From NCBI GenBank assembly GCA_016927495.1, contig JAFGMP010000326.1, positions 1 to 34,177 of the forward strand: a DNA stretch of 34,177 bases, read 5' to 3'. Position numbers and translations under genes: made by a program. The notes under the pieces were generated by a model that had not been told where the DNA came from, did no database searches, and worked only from the letters and a program-made list of their open reading frames with translations. This DNA comes from Candidatus Latescibacterota bacterium. Its GTDB lineage: Bacteria; Latescibacterota; Latescibacteria; Latescibacterales; Latescibacteraceae. Positions 1-10,074 of the stretch are shown piece after piece. Each line of letters opens with the position of its first letter. Within the stretch, counting starts at the first letter, position 1.

Positions 1-193
1 ATATACAAAGTGTTTTTTTATATTTTTTCAAAATTTTTTGAGAACACAACACTTTTTGCAAGTAAATCTCTAACCGGAAATTGCTGATAGTCATTTATCT
101 TTGTTTGTGAAAAAACTTTATTGTATTTGAAAAGTTCGATTGAGTTTATCAATAAAATATAACGTTTGTTATGCAGTTTGTTATGAAAAAACC

Positions 194-223
194 TTGTATT
201 AACGGTTATCACGTTTGTATAAT
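194..223 (+). promoter_or_regulatory. candidate promoter of the SDR gene
   Basis: A perfect TATAAT lies at 218-223, preceded by a weak -35 (TTGTAT at 194-199, three of six consensus bases) with an 18-base spacer. It sits about 50 bases upstream of the SDR start. The rest of bases 1-193 is very AT-rich and I see no credible gene in it; short open frames there have no recognisable content. Confidence 0.35.
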
Positions 224-273
224 TCATTTCGATATACAAGATACAAACATTTTTTTGTCATCAGGGAGGAATC

Positions 274-1056
274 ATGGGACAACTGGAAAGAAAAACTGCT
301 ATAATCACCGGTGGCGGAACAGGCATCGGGCGGGCAATAGCGAAACGTTTTCACAATGAGGGCGCCACAGTCCTGATATGTGGCAGACGTATGAACATGT
401 TGAAGGAAACTGCTGAAAGTATAGACCCAAACAGCCCAAGGATACTGTGTGTAAAAACAGATGTGACCGACGAGAAAGAGATTGAACACCTCTATAAATC
501 GGCTATGTCAAAGTCCGGTAGAATCGATATTCTGGTGAATAACGCCGGAGTGATGCGTTTCGGTTCTTTGGCTGAAACACCGCTCGATGACTGGGACCTT
601 ATGATGAAAACGAATACATGGGGACCCTGGAGGCTGATGGTTAACGTATTGCCATATATGAAAAAGGCCGGAGGCGGCTCGATAATCAACATATCATCGA
701 TTGCCGGAATCAAATCATATCCGGGCGCAGGCATATATTGCGCCTCAAAAGCAGCTATGCAGGTTATTTCGCAGGTAGTAGCGATGGAAAATGCCGGTGA
801 CAACATCCGGGTAAATTGCATTCTTCCTGCGGTAGTCGAGGATACCGAACTGTCGAATCCCATATTCGGTGAAGAAAATGTTCCGGCATTCTGGGATAAA
901 CTACGTCCGCTTCATCCGCTGGGAAGAAACGGCAAACCTGACGATATCGCCGAGGCAGCGCTTTTCTTTGCGACAGATCAAAGTTCATGGATTACCGGTA
1001 CACTGCTCAATGTTGACGGCGGTCGTCACATGGCAACCAACAGACCGGCTGACTGA
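274..1056 (+). CDS. SDR family NAD(P)-dependent oxidoreductase
   Basis: A 260-residue classical short-chain dehydrogenase/reductase, the usual length for the family; these are cytosolic enzymes that oxidise or reduce alcohol/carbonyl groups with NAD(P). Visible motifs are the Rossmann glycine motif TGGGTGIG at residues 12-19, NNAG at 89-92, the active-site Asn near 114, Ser at 141-142 and the catalytic pair Tyr155/Lys159 in YCASK. Near the C-terminus it has the family-typical SSWITGTLLNVDGG segment. An arginine pair (RR, residues 38-39) after the second beta strand favours NADP over NAD, which is an inference. The start is supported by a strong Shine-Dalgarno GGGAGGA at 264-270. It is a lone gene converging on rho with only 23 bases between them. 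Its substrate cannot be told from sequence. Confidence 0.93.
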   Translation: MGQLERKTAIITGGGTGIGRAIAKRFHNEGATVLICGRRMNMLKETAESIDPNSPRILCVKTDVTDEKEIEHLYKSAMSKSGRIDILVNNAGVMRFGSLAETPLDDWDLMMKTNTWGPWRLMVNVLPYMKKAGGGSIINISSIAGIKSYPGAGIYCASKAAMQVISQVVAMENAGDNIRVNCILPAVVEDTELSNPIFGEENVPAFWDKLRPLHPLGRNGKPDDIAEAALFFATDQSSWITGTLLNVDGGRHMATNRPAD

Positions 1057-1079
1057 AGATGAATGAATTAAGTATGGTA

Positions 1080-2336
1080 TTAAAGGCTGTTTGCGCTCAT
1101 ACTTTCGAGCATATCCTTATTTGTCTTTGTCTCACGCATTCTTCCGAGAAGGAATTCCATGGCTTCTGCAGTACCCATGGGATCGAGCATACGACGGAGA
1201 ATCCAGATACGGTTTAATTCCGCATCGGTCAGCAGAAGTTCTTCTTTTCGTGTGCCTGAGCGCTTTATATCCATAGAGGGATATATACGTCGATTTGAGA
1301 GTTTACGGTCAAGTACCATTTCCATGTTACCGCGGCCTTTGAACTCTTCATAGATGATATCATCCATACGCGATCCGGTTTCAATGAGGGCGGTTGCAAG
1401 TATGGTGAGGCTTCCACCGTTCTCTATGTTTCTTGCGGCTCCGAAAAACTGTTTTGGCCATGTGAGTGCATTGGCATCGATACCGCCCGAGAGAATCTTG
1501 CCTGAATGAGGTATGATATTATTGTATGCCCGTGCGAGACGTGTAATCGAATCCAGAAGTATTACCACATGATGGCCGTGCTCGACAAGCCGCTTGCCCT
1601 TTTCAATAACCATGTTGGCAACCTGGACATGCCTGTTCTGCGGTTCATCGAATGTTGATGAAATAACCTCACCTTTGACTGCACGCTGCATTTCAGTGAC
1701 CTCTTCGGGACGTTCATCGATTAGCAGGACGATAAGTCTGATATCCGGGTGATTTGCGGTAATAGAATTGGCAACTTTCTGCATAAGCATGGTTTTGCCG
1801 GTAAAAGGAGGCGCTACGATGAGTCCACGCTGTCCGAATCCGATGGGGCAGAGGAGGTTCATGATTCGCGTGCTGACTTCGGACTGTGATATTTCCAAAT
1901 CAAACTTGTGGTCGGGATGAACCGGAATAAGGTTATCGAAGAAAATTTTGTCTTTTGATGCTTCCGGATTTTCATGATTTATTGCTTCGATCTTAAGCAG
2001 AGCGAAATATCGCTCCGAATCCTTTGGTGGACGTATCTGACCTGAAACAGTATCACCGGTTTTCAGTGAAAAACGTTTGATTTGCGAATGTGAGACATAA
2101 ATGTCGTCGGGTCCCGGCATGTAATTATACGCCGGTGATCGTAAAAAACCGTAACCGTCATCGAGTACTTCCAGAACACCCTCGGCAAAAATGAGGCCAT
2201 TCTGCTTTGTCTGACCTTCGAGAATTTTAAAGATAATATCAGCTTTTTTTAAACCGGTAATGCTTTCAAGTTTCAGGCTTTTGGCATATTCGGCAAGCTC
2301 GGAAATGGTCATTTGCTTAAGTTCACCAATATCCAT
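1080..2336 (-). CDS. rho: transcription termination factor Rho
   Basis: A 418-residue Rho helicase, a hexameric RNA-dependent ATPase that terminates transcription; the length is normal for the family. The N-terminal Rho domain is at 1-45, then the cold-shock-like RNA-binding domain with the RNP motif DDGYGFLR at 59-66 and the primary RNA-site segment at 72-82. The ATPase domain follows with Walker A APPFTGKT (175-182), the DERPEEV catalytic segment (207-213), Walker B VVILLD (257-262) and the Q/R-loop region around 280-300. The P-loop reads PPFTGKT where PPKAGKT or PPRAGKT is usual, so the Lys/Arg and Ala are replaced by Phe-Thr. There is no long N-terminal insertion. The start is supported by AAGGA at 2344-2348. 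It is monocistronic, with its own promoter at 2555-2584. Confidence 0.97.
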   Translation of the reverse strand: MDIGELKQMTISELAEYAKSLKLESITGLKKADIIFKILEGQTKQNGLIFAEGVLEVLDDGYGFLRSPAYNYMPGPDDIYVSHSQIKRFSLKTGDTVSGQIRPPKDSERYFALLKIEAINHENPEASKDKIFFDNLIPVHPDHKFDLEISQSEVSTRIMNLLCPIGFGQRGLIVAPPFTGKTMLMQKVANSITANHPDIRLIVLLIDERPEEVTEMQRAVKGEVISSTFDEPQNRHVQVANMVIEKGKRLVEHGHHVVILLDSITRLARAYNNIIPHSGKILSGGIDANALTWPKQFFGAARNIENGGSLTILATALIETGSRMDDIIYEEFKGRGNMEMVLDRKLSNRRIYPSMDIKRSGTRKEELLLTDAELNRIWILRRMLDPMGTAEAMEFLLGRMRETKTNKDMLESMSANSL

Positions 2337-2765
2337 AGTTATGTCCTTGTATTATTAATATTTTATTGAATTTGTTACAATGCACATAATATAAACTATT
2401 GCCCGAATCACCTGGGATAGTCCCGGTTAATGGCGATAAAACCGCATTCATCCGGTAGATTAAATAGGGTTAGGTTCTATCAGGAAGCTGTTATATAATG
2501 AGATCAACTTGGGAAACAGATTCCATTACGGGGTAAGTTATTCATTGAATATGTAGTATAGGGGAAAAGCACCCCATTTGTCAAGCGAAAAAAAAATATA
2601 TGCGAAAATATTTTATAAAATCTGAATAATTATTACTGAGTTTTAACCAAAATCATAAAAATTGAACTTTCAACGTACTGTTAAGTTACACGTAATTGTA
2701 GTCAACAAGAGAAAGGTAATGATTATTAACGGTTATACAAATGAGGTAATATATTAGGATATTTC
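2337..2765. other. intergenic region holding the rho leader and promoter
   Basis: These 429 bases separate rho from the upstream propeller gene, which is read in the same direction. About half is the probable rho 5' leader (2337-2548); the promoter follows at 2555-2584. The remaining stretch to 2765 is AT-rich, with poly-A and poly-T runs. I see no gene in it, nor a clear terminator for the upstream gene. Confidence 0.6.
2555..2584 (-). promoter_or_regulatory. sigma70-type promoter of rho
   Basis: Reading leftward, TTGACA (2584-2579) is followed after 18 bases by TATACT (2560-2555). The -35 is perfect and the -10 matches five of six. Transcription would begin near 2548, giving rho an untranslated leader of about 210 nt. 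rho is known to be autoregulated through its leader in several bacteria, so the long leader fits, but no specific element is recognised. The spacer carries GGGGTGCTTTTCCCC, a short inverted repeat. Confidence 0.65.
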
Positions 2766-4187
2766 TCAGCGACAGCTTCTTTCCTCCTCTGGGATGTTCA
2801 CCACAAAAAGTGATGGATTACCATAGGGCGAACCGTTTTCATCATCACGTATCACGAATGCTCCGTTCATACAAATGACGAGGTAAGAGCCATCACCCGA
2901 TATCTCCATGCCGTATGTACCGCCTACCCAATATCCATATTTCTCCCAATAATAATCAGCTAACCATGCAATAACTTTTTTACGGCCGGTTTTAACGTCA
3001 TACTGCAGAACAGGTCCATATTCGTTGGCGTTTTGCATTTTTTTGCCGCCCGGCAAATAATATATGTACCGTCCGTCAGGGCTCAGAGCTGTCGTTGAGG
3101 TGTAACGTCCCTTATCCCAGTTAACTCCCACAAGTTCTGTTTTCGGTACTTCGGGAAAAAAGCGAAACATAGTGCCATTGTGGGTAATACAGTAGAACGC
3201 CCCGTCCATTGCACGTCGTTCGGTGTACCCGCGAAGCTGCGTGACTTTATTATCGTACGGATTCTCAGGTGGTGAAAGCTCGAAACGCCTGAATTTGTTG
3301 AGTTCCGGGTCAAAATTCAGAAACCGGTGTTTTTCATCACCCCTGCAGGTTGTCCAGAATATTCCGGTTTCCTCGTCGAGAAGCATGGCTCGCTGCCACC
3401 ATTCCCAGCCGTTGGGTGGGCATCCGGCATAGGTGACTTTTTTGTTGATGGTATCCCAGCAGAGGATTGTTTTATTGGCGCCTGTTCCCACGAGTTTTCC
3501 CCTTTTAGCATCCAGATTAAATTCAGGCAGCATCTGGCCGACAAGCGGTATACCCCAGTTTTTTGCCTCGTGGGTATATATATTGTAGCTCAAAAGCCAG
3601 CTTCCGCGGTATCCGTTAGCCCACCATGTCGAATCGGGATAGACGCCATAGTGTGTGGCAGCCCAGAGAGTGCCGTCCGGCATGATTCCCATACGACCGT
3701 GAATTTTGCCGTCGGTATACGACTGATCTGTCCATCCGAGGAGTTTGTCGACATCCAGCACGGTGTGGACGATGTTACGTGCAGGATTGTATTCATATAT
3801 ATTTATCTGGCATCCTATCCCGCGGTGATCGCCGACGGAAAAAAAGAAACGGTTATCTTCGCTGCGCGTGACTTTTCCCCAGTTTGCCCATGCGGCATTT
3901 TCAGCATTTTCAGGGAAATATTCAGGCAGCATATCGGGTAAAATAATCATCCTGATTGTCGGCGGTACTTTCGCTATGGTGAAATCGTCGATAACATCTT
4001 CTTCTGCAGGTTGAACCAGCATTTTCTCTGATTTGTCGGTAACAAAATCCGTTTTTTGCCGCAGTTTCAATTTATCGTATTTATCGTTTTGGATTCTGCG
4101 TTCGTCTTCGGTCATGTTCCATCCGGCATATACGGCAGTAATGAAAAAACATAGTAAAAGTAATGAAAAAATCAATTGCCTGATCAT
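2766..4187 (-). CDS. exported beta-propeller-like protein, function unknown
   Basis: A 473-residue protein with a Sec signal peptide (hydrophobic run LIFSLLLLCFFITAVYA, then a cleavage site near AYA/G in the first 22 residues). The mature part has repeated blade-like strands: Asp-Gly-rich turns such as PDGTLWAA, SPDGRYIYYL and SGDGSYLVIC, and many Trp/Tyr residues, as in NHL/YVTN/WD40-type propellers. No catalytic motif is recognised. I chose ATG at 4187 because GAGGA at 4194-4198 lies six bases before it; the TTG two codons further upstream (4193) abuts that site and is unlikely. It lies 24 bases downstream of the broken S9 peptidase stop, so the two could be co-transcribed. A role in binding or sensing extracellular ligands is an inference. 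Confidence 0.72.
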   Translation of the reverse strand: MIRQLIFSLLLLCFFITAVYAGWNMTEDERRIQNDKYDKLKLRQKTDFVTDKSEKMLVQPAEEDVIDDFTIAKVPPTIRMIILPDMLPEYFPENAENAAWANWGKVTRSEDNRFFFSVGDHRGIGCQINIYEYNPARNIVHTVLDVDKLLGWTDQSYTDGKIHGRMGIMPDGTLWAATHYGVYPDSTWWANGYRGSWLLSYNIYTHEAKNWGIPLVGQMLPEFNLDAKRGKLVGTGANKTILCWDTINKKVTYAGCPPNGWEWWQRAMLLDEETGIFWTTCRGDEKHRFLNFDPELNKFRRFELSPPENPYDNKVTQLRGYTERRAMDGAFYCITHNGTMFRFFPEVPKTELVGVNWDKGRYTSTTALSPDGRYIYYLPGGKKMQNANEYGPVLQYDVKTGRKKVIAWLADYYWEKYGYWVGGTYGMEISGDGSYLVICMNGAFVIRDDENGSPYGNPSLFVVNIPEEERSCR

Positions 4188-4211
4188 GTTCAATCCTCAT
4201 TTTTTTTATTT

Positions 4212-6166
4212 TCAGTCATTATTACCCAATAAATATTTTTCAAGAAACAAAACTATTGAATTACTGTAATAATCACGGTTACTCTTTTTGCTGAATCCGT
4301 GGCCTTCATCTTTGGCAAGAACATACAATACATCACCGCCGTTTTTGCGAATTATCGAGACAACCTGTTCGGATTCGCTTGCCGGTACACGCGGGTCGTT
4401 GAGTCCCTGCGCGATGAGCATGGGTTTTGTTATCTTATGAGCGTTTGTCGTGGGGGAAATATCCAAAAGAAACTTACGCATCTCAGGATCGCTTTCATCT
4501 CCATATTCCTGGCGTCGTAAATTTCGTCTGTACGGCTTTGTGTTTTCGAGAAATGTGACGAAATTGCTGATACCAACACTCTCGATTCCACATGCAATCC
4601 TGTCGTTATAGTGTATCATCGATGCAAGCACCATATACCCGCCGTATGATCCTCCGTAAACCACAACCTTTGAGGAATCGAGGTCCTTCTGTTGATCTAT
4701 CCAGTCGAGCAGCTTGCCGATATCTTTAACCGAATCTTCACGTTTGTACCCGTTATCGAGTAAAAGATAGCTTTTGCCATAACCCGAAGAACCCCGAACA
4801 TTCGGGGCAAGCACCGCGATTCCCATTTCGTTCAGATAATACTGGAAGACCGGTGAAAAGTACGGCAGAAACTGGCCTTCGGGACCGCCGTGAATCATTA
4901 TAAGTACAGGATACGGTCCGGTTTTTCGCGAAGGTTTATAGTAGAACGCCGGAATTTTACGGGGGTTGCCGTCGACAGTATCGAATGTTTCATAATGAAT
5001 CAGTTCGGGTTCATTAAACAGGCCGGTGTTCAGTCCGCCGACCTCGCTGTATGTCCATTGTTCCAGTGCATTCGTATTCAGGTTCAGGACATATATATCA
5101 CCCGGAGACCGTGATGTGTTGATTTCCAAAGCAAGTCTGTTGCCGTCGGGATGAAAATCAAGTCCCGATATCTGACCTGCAGGTATACCTGAAACAGGGT
5201 GGTATTGCATCGTTTGGGTGTTTAGCATATAGAGTTTGCCGGTGCCATCTGCATTAGTTGTAAAGGTAAGTTTATCGCCCTGTTCATTTAACTCTATCGA
5301 TTGAACATCCCAGGGAATTTCGGTTGTTAAATCAGTAAATTTCCGTTTGGCGATATCATAATATTTCAACCGGAGGAATTCGCTGCCTTCATCGGACGTA
5401 ATAAATACACCTTTCCCGTCTTTTGACCAGAGAGCGCTGCCATAAGCAATTTTTTTGTCTGTCGGATTGATCTGATAGAGTTTGCCTGAGTCGATGTCAA
5501 GTATATGGTAATAGGTTTCATTAATGGAGATGTAATTGTTCACCAGTAATTTTTTATCATCGGGCGACCAGTCGGCAGTCATCCAATAACCGTTGTTTTC
5601 AAGTACCCGTTTGGCTTTTGCGGGATTTTTCGGATCACAAATATAGAGATCATAGTCGCTGCCGTTTCGTTGTGTGCTGCTGTAAACGAATCTGTCACCT
5701 TTGTTTGACCACATAACGCTGCTGTGACGTGATGTGCCGTCGGTCAGCATGGTGTATGTGCCAGAGTTCAGGTCAAATAAAATATCTGGTAATATTCGTT
5801 CCCGCCGATATCTTTCAGAAAAAGAAAGCTCTGATCTGCCGGGTTTACAGCAGCTCCGTACACAGGTTCGTCAAAATAGGTTATCTGTTGCCGTGCACCG
5901 CCGGGCTTCTCTACATAATGAATCTGTGTTGTCTCGCCGAACCGGGTTGTGATGAGCATGCCGTCTTTTCCCGGCAACCATCCCTGCATTGAAGCTGACC
6001 GTGTGTTTTGGTACTGCATCATACGTTCGGCGATGTGCTGCGGAATTTCAGGAATGTTTTCTATGATGAGGTTGCCCTGCTCTTTGCGCTCGACCTGTGA
6101 AAATAATGTGTTGACCGGAATGATAAATAAGAACAGGAAAATAAGGTTATGTTTGAATATATGCAT
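4212..6166 (-). pseudogene. S9 family prolyl-oligopeptidase-type peptidase, frameshifted
   Basis: Two adjacent reading frames together make one exported S9 peptidase of about 651 residues. The first part (6166 to 5768, 132 codons) has a Sec signal peptide and the start of a beta-propeller, and ends IFYLT-stop. The second frame continues at once with ILFDLNSGTYTMLTDG and runs to 4212. It contains propeller blades, then the alpha/beta-hydrolase domain with nucleophile GGSYGGYM, the Asp in GLNDPRVP and the His in DEGHGF, so the catalytic triad is intact. Restoring one T in the run at 5774-5780 would join the frames as FYFDLNSG. AAGGGG just upstream of 6166 supports the start. It could be a real recent inactivation or a consensus error in the assembly. 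The family cleaves oligopeptides, often after proline or acyl groups. Confidence 0.82.
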
Positions 6167-6229
6167 TACATACCCCTTTTTTGGTTATTGGATAATCTGG
6201 TTTTTACAACACCAGTAAAATATAACATA

Positions 6230-7366
6230 TTATTGGGTATACTCTCCGGTCACTTCTTTTAATTTTGCAAAAAACGCTTTTTTTCTTTCAGTATTTATTG
6301 CCCAGTTCACCGGAAGACTTTGATAACCGTCCCAATAATTGCTTTCCCCTGGATCGAAAAATCCCCAGGATGCGTACTCGCTCAGCGCCGCGATCATATT
6401 ATTTTTGGGATGGTCGAATTTGAAATGATCGTCCTCATTGAACAGAATAGGTTTCGCAGTATATCCCGTAACCGCACGTGCCTGTTTAACCATTTCGGTA
6501 ATTCGGTCCGGATCCTCAACGCCATTACCGTGCATGAGAAGAAAATCAGCGGCCTTCACAACATTTTCGAGTGGTACAGTTCCACCGCCGTAACTGGCGC
6601 TAACATAAAGTTTTTGGCCATTGCTTCTGTGAGCTTTTACCTGGTAAATCAGTTCATGTACACGGTCAGGTCTGAGAATATCATGGTCATACCGTACATT
6701 ACATTCATTGTTGATTTCGATAAGCACATGTGAGTATTCGTTTTCGAACAACCAACCAACAGTGTTATCGACTGCACGTATGACGGCTGTTTCGTCACGC
6801 AATCGTTGGTCCTGTCCGAAATAAAATAATCCAAGGATCGGCGCCATGCCGAGTTCATCCGCACGGTCGAGGATCAGTGCAAGCCGCCGCATATACTCCG
6901 GGCGAAGGTTGCCATCCGAAGTGAAAGCTGAATTGTGCCACGGCTGTTCTTTGGAATAACCCTCAGGACTACCCCCCTGAAGATTGATCGTAAATGAAAG
7001 TAATCCGTGATCGCGCCATGATTTCATAGCGGCGACAAATTCATTAGTATTTCTGGCCAGGTCCCATTTATTTGTATCGGGATAAGCCCATTTTGATTGT
7101 GTCTCGGGATTAAGGTCGTCAAATATTCCCTGGATCATGCGGGAATTCATAAGTAGCCCTTCGATTTTTTTATCCTTCCAGTGACGACCCTGATAAGTTG
7201 GACGGTCATTGATATAAAACATATCATTTCGTATCGATATTGTTGTATTCCGATGTTTCAGAGTTGACACTCGATGCGAGAAACTGCACGCACTCATCAC
7301 CGAACCGGCAGCAATTAACGAATATGACAGAAAATTTCTTCGCGGTAAAAACGAATTTTCAAACAT
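6230..7366 (-). CDS. Tat-exported lipoprotein, GH5-like (clan A type) glycoside hydrolase
   Basis: A 378-residue protein. The N-terminus has a twin-arginine signal (RRNF at 9-12), a hydrophobic run and a lipobox MSAC with Cys27, so it is probably a Tat-dependent lipoprotein anchored outside the cytoplasm. The rest looks like a (beta/alpha)8 barrel of the GH5 type. It has the segment LIEINNECN with the Asn-Glu pair (N220, E221) expected for the acid/base at the end of strand 4, and ILFNEDDH with Glu311, a plausible strand-7 nucleophile. Trp- and Gly-rich loops typical of sugar binding are present. The substrate is unknown. It is read in the same direction as the S9 peptidase, 63 bases upstream of it, and divergently from the copper genes. 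The family assignment rests on motifs only. Confidence 0.65.
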   Translation of the reverse strand: MFENSFLPRRNFLSYSLIAAGSVMSACSFSHRVSTLKHRNTTISIRNDMFYINDRPTYQGRHWKDKKIEGLLMNSRMIQGIFDDLNPETQSKWAYPDTNKWDLARNTNEFVAAMKSWRDHGLLSFTINLQGGSPEGYSKEQPWHNSAFTSDGNLRPEYMRRLALILDRADELGMAPILGLFYFGQDQRLRDETAVIRAVDNTVGWLFENEYSHVLIEINNECNVRYDHDILRPDRVHELIYQVKAHRSNGQKLYVSASYGGGTVPLENVVKAADFLLMHGNGVEDPDRITEMVKQARAVTGYTAKPILFNEDDHFKFDHPKNNMIAALSEYASWGFFDPGESNYWDGYQSLPVNWAINTERKKAFFAKLKEVTGEYTQ

Positions 7367-7565
7367 GTTATTTCTCTTTTACATTAAATTTACAGAGTAA
7401 ATTACACCAGTCTTTTGAATTCTCATCTTTCAAAAGGGTTTTGTCAAGAACTAATTGCCAACTCTTGTTTATTATTTCAGTTGTTTACGAATCTTTTAAT
7501 GGATTTAATCGTATAATAACTACACATAAGGTTTGATTATATTTATTAACCAAAGGAATCAAATC

Positions 7566-7769
7566 ATGCAAGAAAAAACAGTACATATACCTAATATTTC
7601 CTGCATTCATTGTGTCAATACCATTAAACGAGAACTCGGTGATCTCGACGGGATTATTAACGTCGAAGGAAGTCCCGTCACAAAAAATATAACGATACAA
7701 TGGGAAGACACACAGGACTGGGATACAATACGGAATTTACTTGATGAAATCGGGTATCCGCCGGAATAA
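7566..7769 (+). CDS. copZ: heavy-metal-associated (HMA) domain protein, CopZ-like copper chaperone
   Basis: A 67-residue single HMA domain of ferredoxin-like fold, the normal size of a CopZ/Atx1-type chaperone. The metal-binding CxxC is CIHC near residues 12-15, and the C-terminus ends in the family-like LLDEIGYPPE. It would carry Cu(I) in the cytoplasm to the ATPase encoded 32 bases downstream. I chose ATG at 7566 because AAAGGAA at 7552-7558 is well placed; an upstream TTG at 7533 has no ribosome-binding site. A TATAAT at 7512-7517 could be the -10 of the unit but no convincing -35 is paired with it. The usual GMTC context is replaced by NISC. No copper-sensing regulator gene lies beside it. 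Confidence 0.82.
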   Translation: MQEKTVHIPNISCIHCVNTIKRELGDLDGIINVEGSPVTKNITIQWEDTQDWDTIRNLLDEIGYPPE

Positions 7770-7801
7770 TCTTTAAAGCAGATTCTACATAATGAGAAAA
7801 C

Positions 7802-10057
7802 ATGAGTACCGGGACAAAAGGTAAGAATACTATACAGGTAATTGATTTACCTGTTATAGGAATGACATGCGCCAATTGTGCACGAACGGTGGAACGTTCA
7901 CTGATCCGCAAAGTTCCGGGTGTAAAGTCCGCTACCGTTAATCTTGCCGCCGAAACGGTGCATGTGGAATTCGATCCCTCGGAAGCGACCTTCGATACTC
8001 TTGCGGACGCTGTCGAAAAATCAGGATATACCCTTGTTATTCCGAAAGCCGGTGAACAAATACAGGATGAAGAGCAAACGGCCCGTCAGGCTGAAATTCA
8101 GCGCGAACGTAAGGCACTTTTTATAGGTATTCTGTTTACCGTGCCTCTGTTTGTGTTAAGTATGGCGAGAGATTTTTCCCTGATCGGTTTGTGGACGCAT
8201 GAACAGTGGGTCAAATGGCTGTTCCTGGCGCTCGCCACACCCGTCCAGTTTTATACAGGCCGTGGGTTTTATACCGGCGGATTCAAGAGTATCAGAAACC
8301 TGAGTGCAAATATGGATGTGCTTGTTGCTTTAGGGTCATCGACCGCTTATTTCTACTCAGTTGCGCTTCTTTTGCTGCCCGGATTGGGATCTCATGTGTA
8401 TTTTGAAACCTCCGCCATGATTATTACGCTCATTAAAATCGGGAAATTACTCGAAGCGAAAGCAAAAGGTCAAGCATCACAGGCAATACGGAGACTCATG
8501 GACCTCGCTCCGGTTGTCGCCCATATCGAAAAAGATGGAGTCGAGCGAGACATCCCGGCAGAAAAAGTGAAATCCGGAGATACAGTGGTAATTCGTCCGG
8601 GTGAACGTATCCCGGTAGACGGCATCGTATTATCAGGGCAATCGGCTGTCGACGAAAGCATGATGACCGGCGAATCGATTCCTGTCGATAAGTCTAAAGA
8701 TGATAACGTATTCGGCGCTACAATCAATATGCAGGGTAGGCTTAAGATACGTGCGACCGGAGTGGGCAGCGAGACAGCTCTTGCGCAGATTATACGGCTT
8801 GTCAGTGCCGCCCAAGGCAGCAAAGCTCCGATACAACGGCTTGCCGATCGCGTCTCAGCGATATTTGTGCCCGCAATCATTCTGTTGTCTGTTCTCACAT
8901 TTACTATATGGTGGATTGTTGGGGGAGACTTTGTTCCGGCTATGATACGGATGGTGGCTGTGCTGGTAATTGCCTGCCCCTGTGCGCTCGGGCTGGCAAC
9001 ACCCACAGCAGTCATGGTAGGCTCAGGAAAAGGCGCGTCAATGGGCATACTATTCAAAAACAGCGAGACTCTTGAGGCTGCACACCGTCTGACTGTGATT
9101 ATGTTCGACAAAACGGGAACAATCACTATGGGTAAACCGGTTCTGACCGACTGGATTCCTCTCGTGGAATCGAGGGAAACAGATCTATCGCTTATTGCAG
9201 GCGCAGAAACCGGATCGGAACATCCTTTGTCACGTGCAGTGGTGAACGGTGCCAAAGACCGCGGGCTGACCATAACAGAACCGTTGAATTTCAGGGCTTT
9301 AGCGGGGAAAGGTATTGAAGCTGAGGTAAACGGTCATAGTGTTTTTGTCGGCTCGGTTGACTGGATTCGGAGCAAATATATTATAAATGATAATATTCTC
9401 AAACAGATTAATATGTTATTGAATAATGGAAAGACCGTTATACTCGGCGTTGTCGACAATTCCATTGCCGGTATTATCGGTGTATCCGATGAAATTAAGC
9501 CTGATGCAGAACAGACAATACGAGGTATTAAAGAACTCGGTATCGAACCGGTTATGCTTACCGGAGACTCAAAAAATGCTGCTCAGGCAATAGCCATGAA
9601 GGCAGGCATTAAGACTGTGGTCGCCGAAATCCTTCCGGATCAGAAAGAGTCTGTTGTGCGGGATTTCCAGGGCCGCGGCGAATATGTCGGTATGGTCGGG
9701 GATGGCATAAACGACTCTCCGGCGCTCGCACGGGCGGATGTGGGAATTGCCATCGGTACAGGAACCGATATCGCCATGGAAGCATCCGATATCACCCTGG
9801 TCGGTGGCGAATTAAAGGGTGTTTACCGCGCCATTCGTCTCTCTCATGCAACCATGCGGACGATTAAGCAGAATCTTTTCTGGGCTTTTTTCTACAATGT
9901 GGCGCTGATCCCGGTTGCCGCCGGAGTTTTGCATACTTTTACCTTTATTCCCGGTTTCATCAGAGACCTGCACCCCGCAATGGCTGCGGGAGCCATGGCT
10001 TTATCGAGTGTGACCGTTGTGATGAACAGTTTGCGGTTGGGGAAGAGGGCGTTTTGA
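7802..10057 (+). CDS. copA: copper-translocating P1B-type ATPase CopA
   Basis: A 751-residue inner-membrane pump exporting Cu(I) with ATP. One N-terminal HMA domain carries GMTCANC at 20-26. It is followed by the P1B membrane segments, actuator TGES at 289-292, the transmembrane metal site CPC at 392-394, the phosphorylated Asp436 in DKTGT, the SEHP motif of the N-domain (472-475) and the hinge GDGINDSP (633-640). Cu(I)-specific residues are also visible: YN in the seventh helix (698-699) and MALSS in the eighth (732-736). Length and order are fully typical. Its start lies 32 bases after the CopZ-like stop, with only a weak ribosome-binding site, suggesting an operon. It converges with the large propeller gene. 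Confidence 0.96.
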   Translation: MSTGTKGKNTIQVIDLPVIGMTCANCARTVERSLIRKVPGVKSATVNLAAETVHVEFDPSEATFDTLADAVEKSGYTLVIPKAGEQIQDEEQTARQAEIQRERKALFIGILFTVPLFVLSMARDFSLIGLWTHEQWVKWLFLALATPVQFYTGRGFYTGGFKSIRNLSANMDVLVALGSSTAYFYSVALLLLPGLGSHVYFETSAMIITLIKIGKLLEAKAKGQASQAIRRLMDLAPVVAHIEKDGVERDIPAEKVKSGDTVVIRPGERIPVDGIVLSGQSAVDESMMTGESIPVDKSKDDNVFGATINMQGRLKIRATGVGSETALAQIIRLVSAAQGSKAPIQRLADRVSAIFVPAIILLSVLTFTIWWIVGGDFVPAMIRMVAVLVIACPCALGLATPTAVMVGSGKGASMGILFKNSETLEAAHRLTVIMFDKTGTITMGKPVLTDWIPLVESRETDLSLIAGAETGSEHPLSRAVVNGAKDRGLTITEPLNFRALAGKGIEAEVNGHSVFVGSVDWIRSKYIINDNILKQINMLLNNGKTVILGVVDNSIAGIIGVSDEIKPDAEQTIRGIKELGIEPVMLTGDSKNAAQAIAMKAGIKTVVAEILPDQKESVVRDFQGRGEYVGMVGDGINDSPALARADVGIAIGTGTDIAMEASDITLVGGELKGVYRAIRLSHATMRTIKQNLFWAFFYNVALIPVAAGVLHTFTFIPGFIRDLHPAMAAGAMALSSVTVVMNSLRLGKRAF

Positions 10058-10074
10058 AAGAAAAAAGTTTTTGA

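Noticed and set aside
18..239. 73-codon open frame on the minus strand in the first 240 bases
   Set aside because: Asn/Lys/Ile/Phe-rich composition as expected from AT-rich noncoding DNA, no ribosome-binding site, and it overlaps the probable promoter of the SDR gene.
3327..3941. 204-codon plus-strand frame within the propeller gene
   Set aside because: It is the antisense shadow of a well-supported exported protein, with no start signal and no recognisable domain.
5768..5785. Programmed -1 frameshift joining the two S9 peptidase frames
   Set aside because: The slippery-looking TTTTATTT run is out of phase with a canonical X XXY YYZ heptamer and I see no downstream stem-loop; no S9 peptidase is known to use frameshifting.
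8470..9273. 267-codon minus-strand frame within copA
   Set aside because: Ser/Thr/Ile-rich antisense shadow of a fully motif-supported P-type ATPase.
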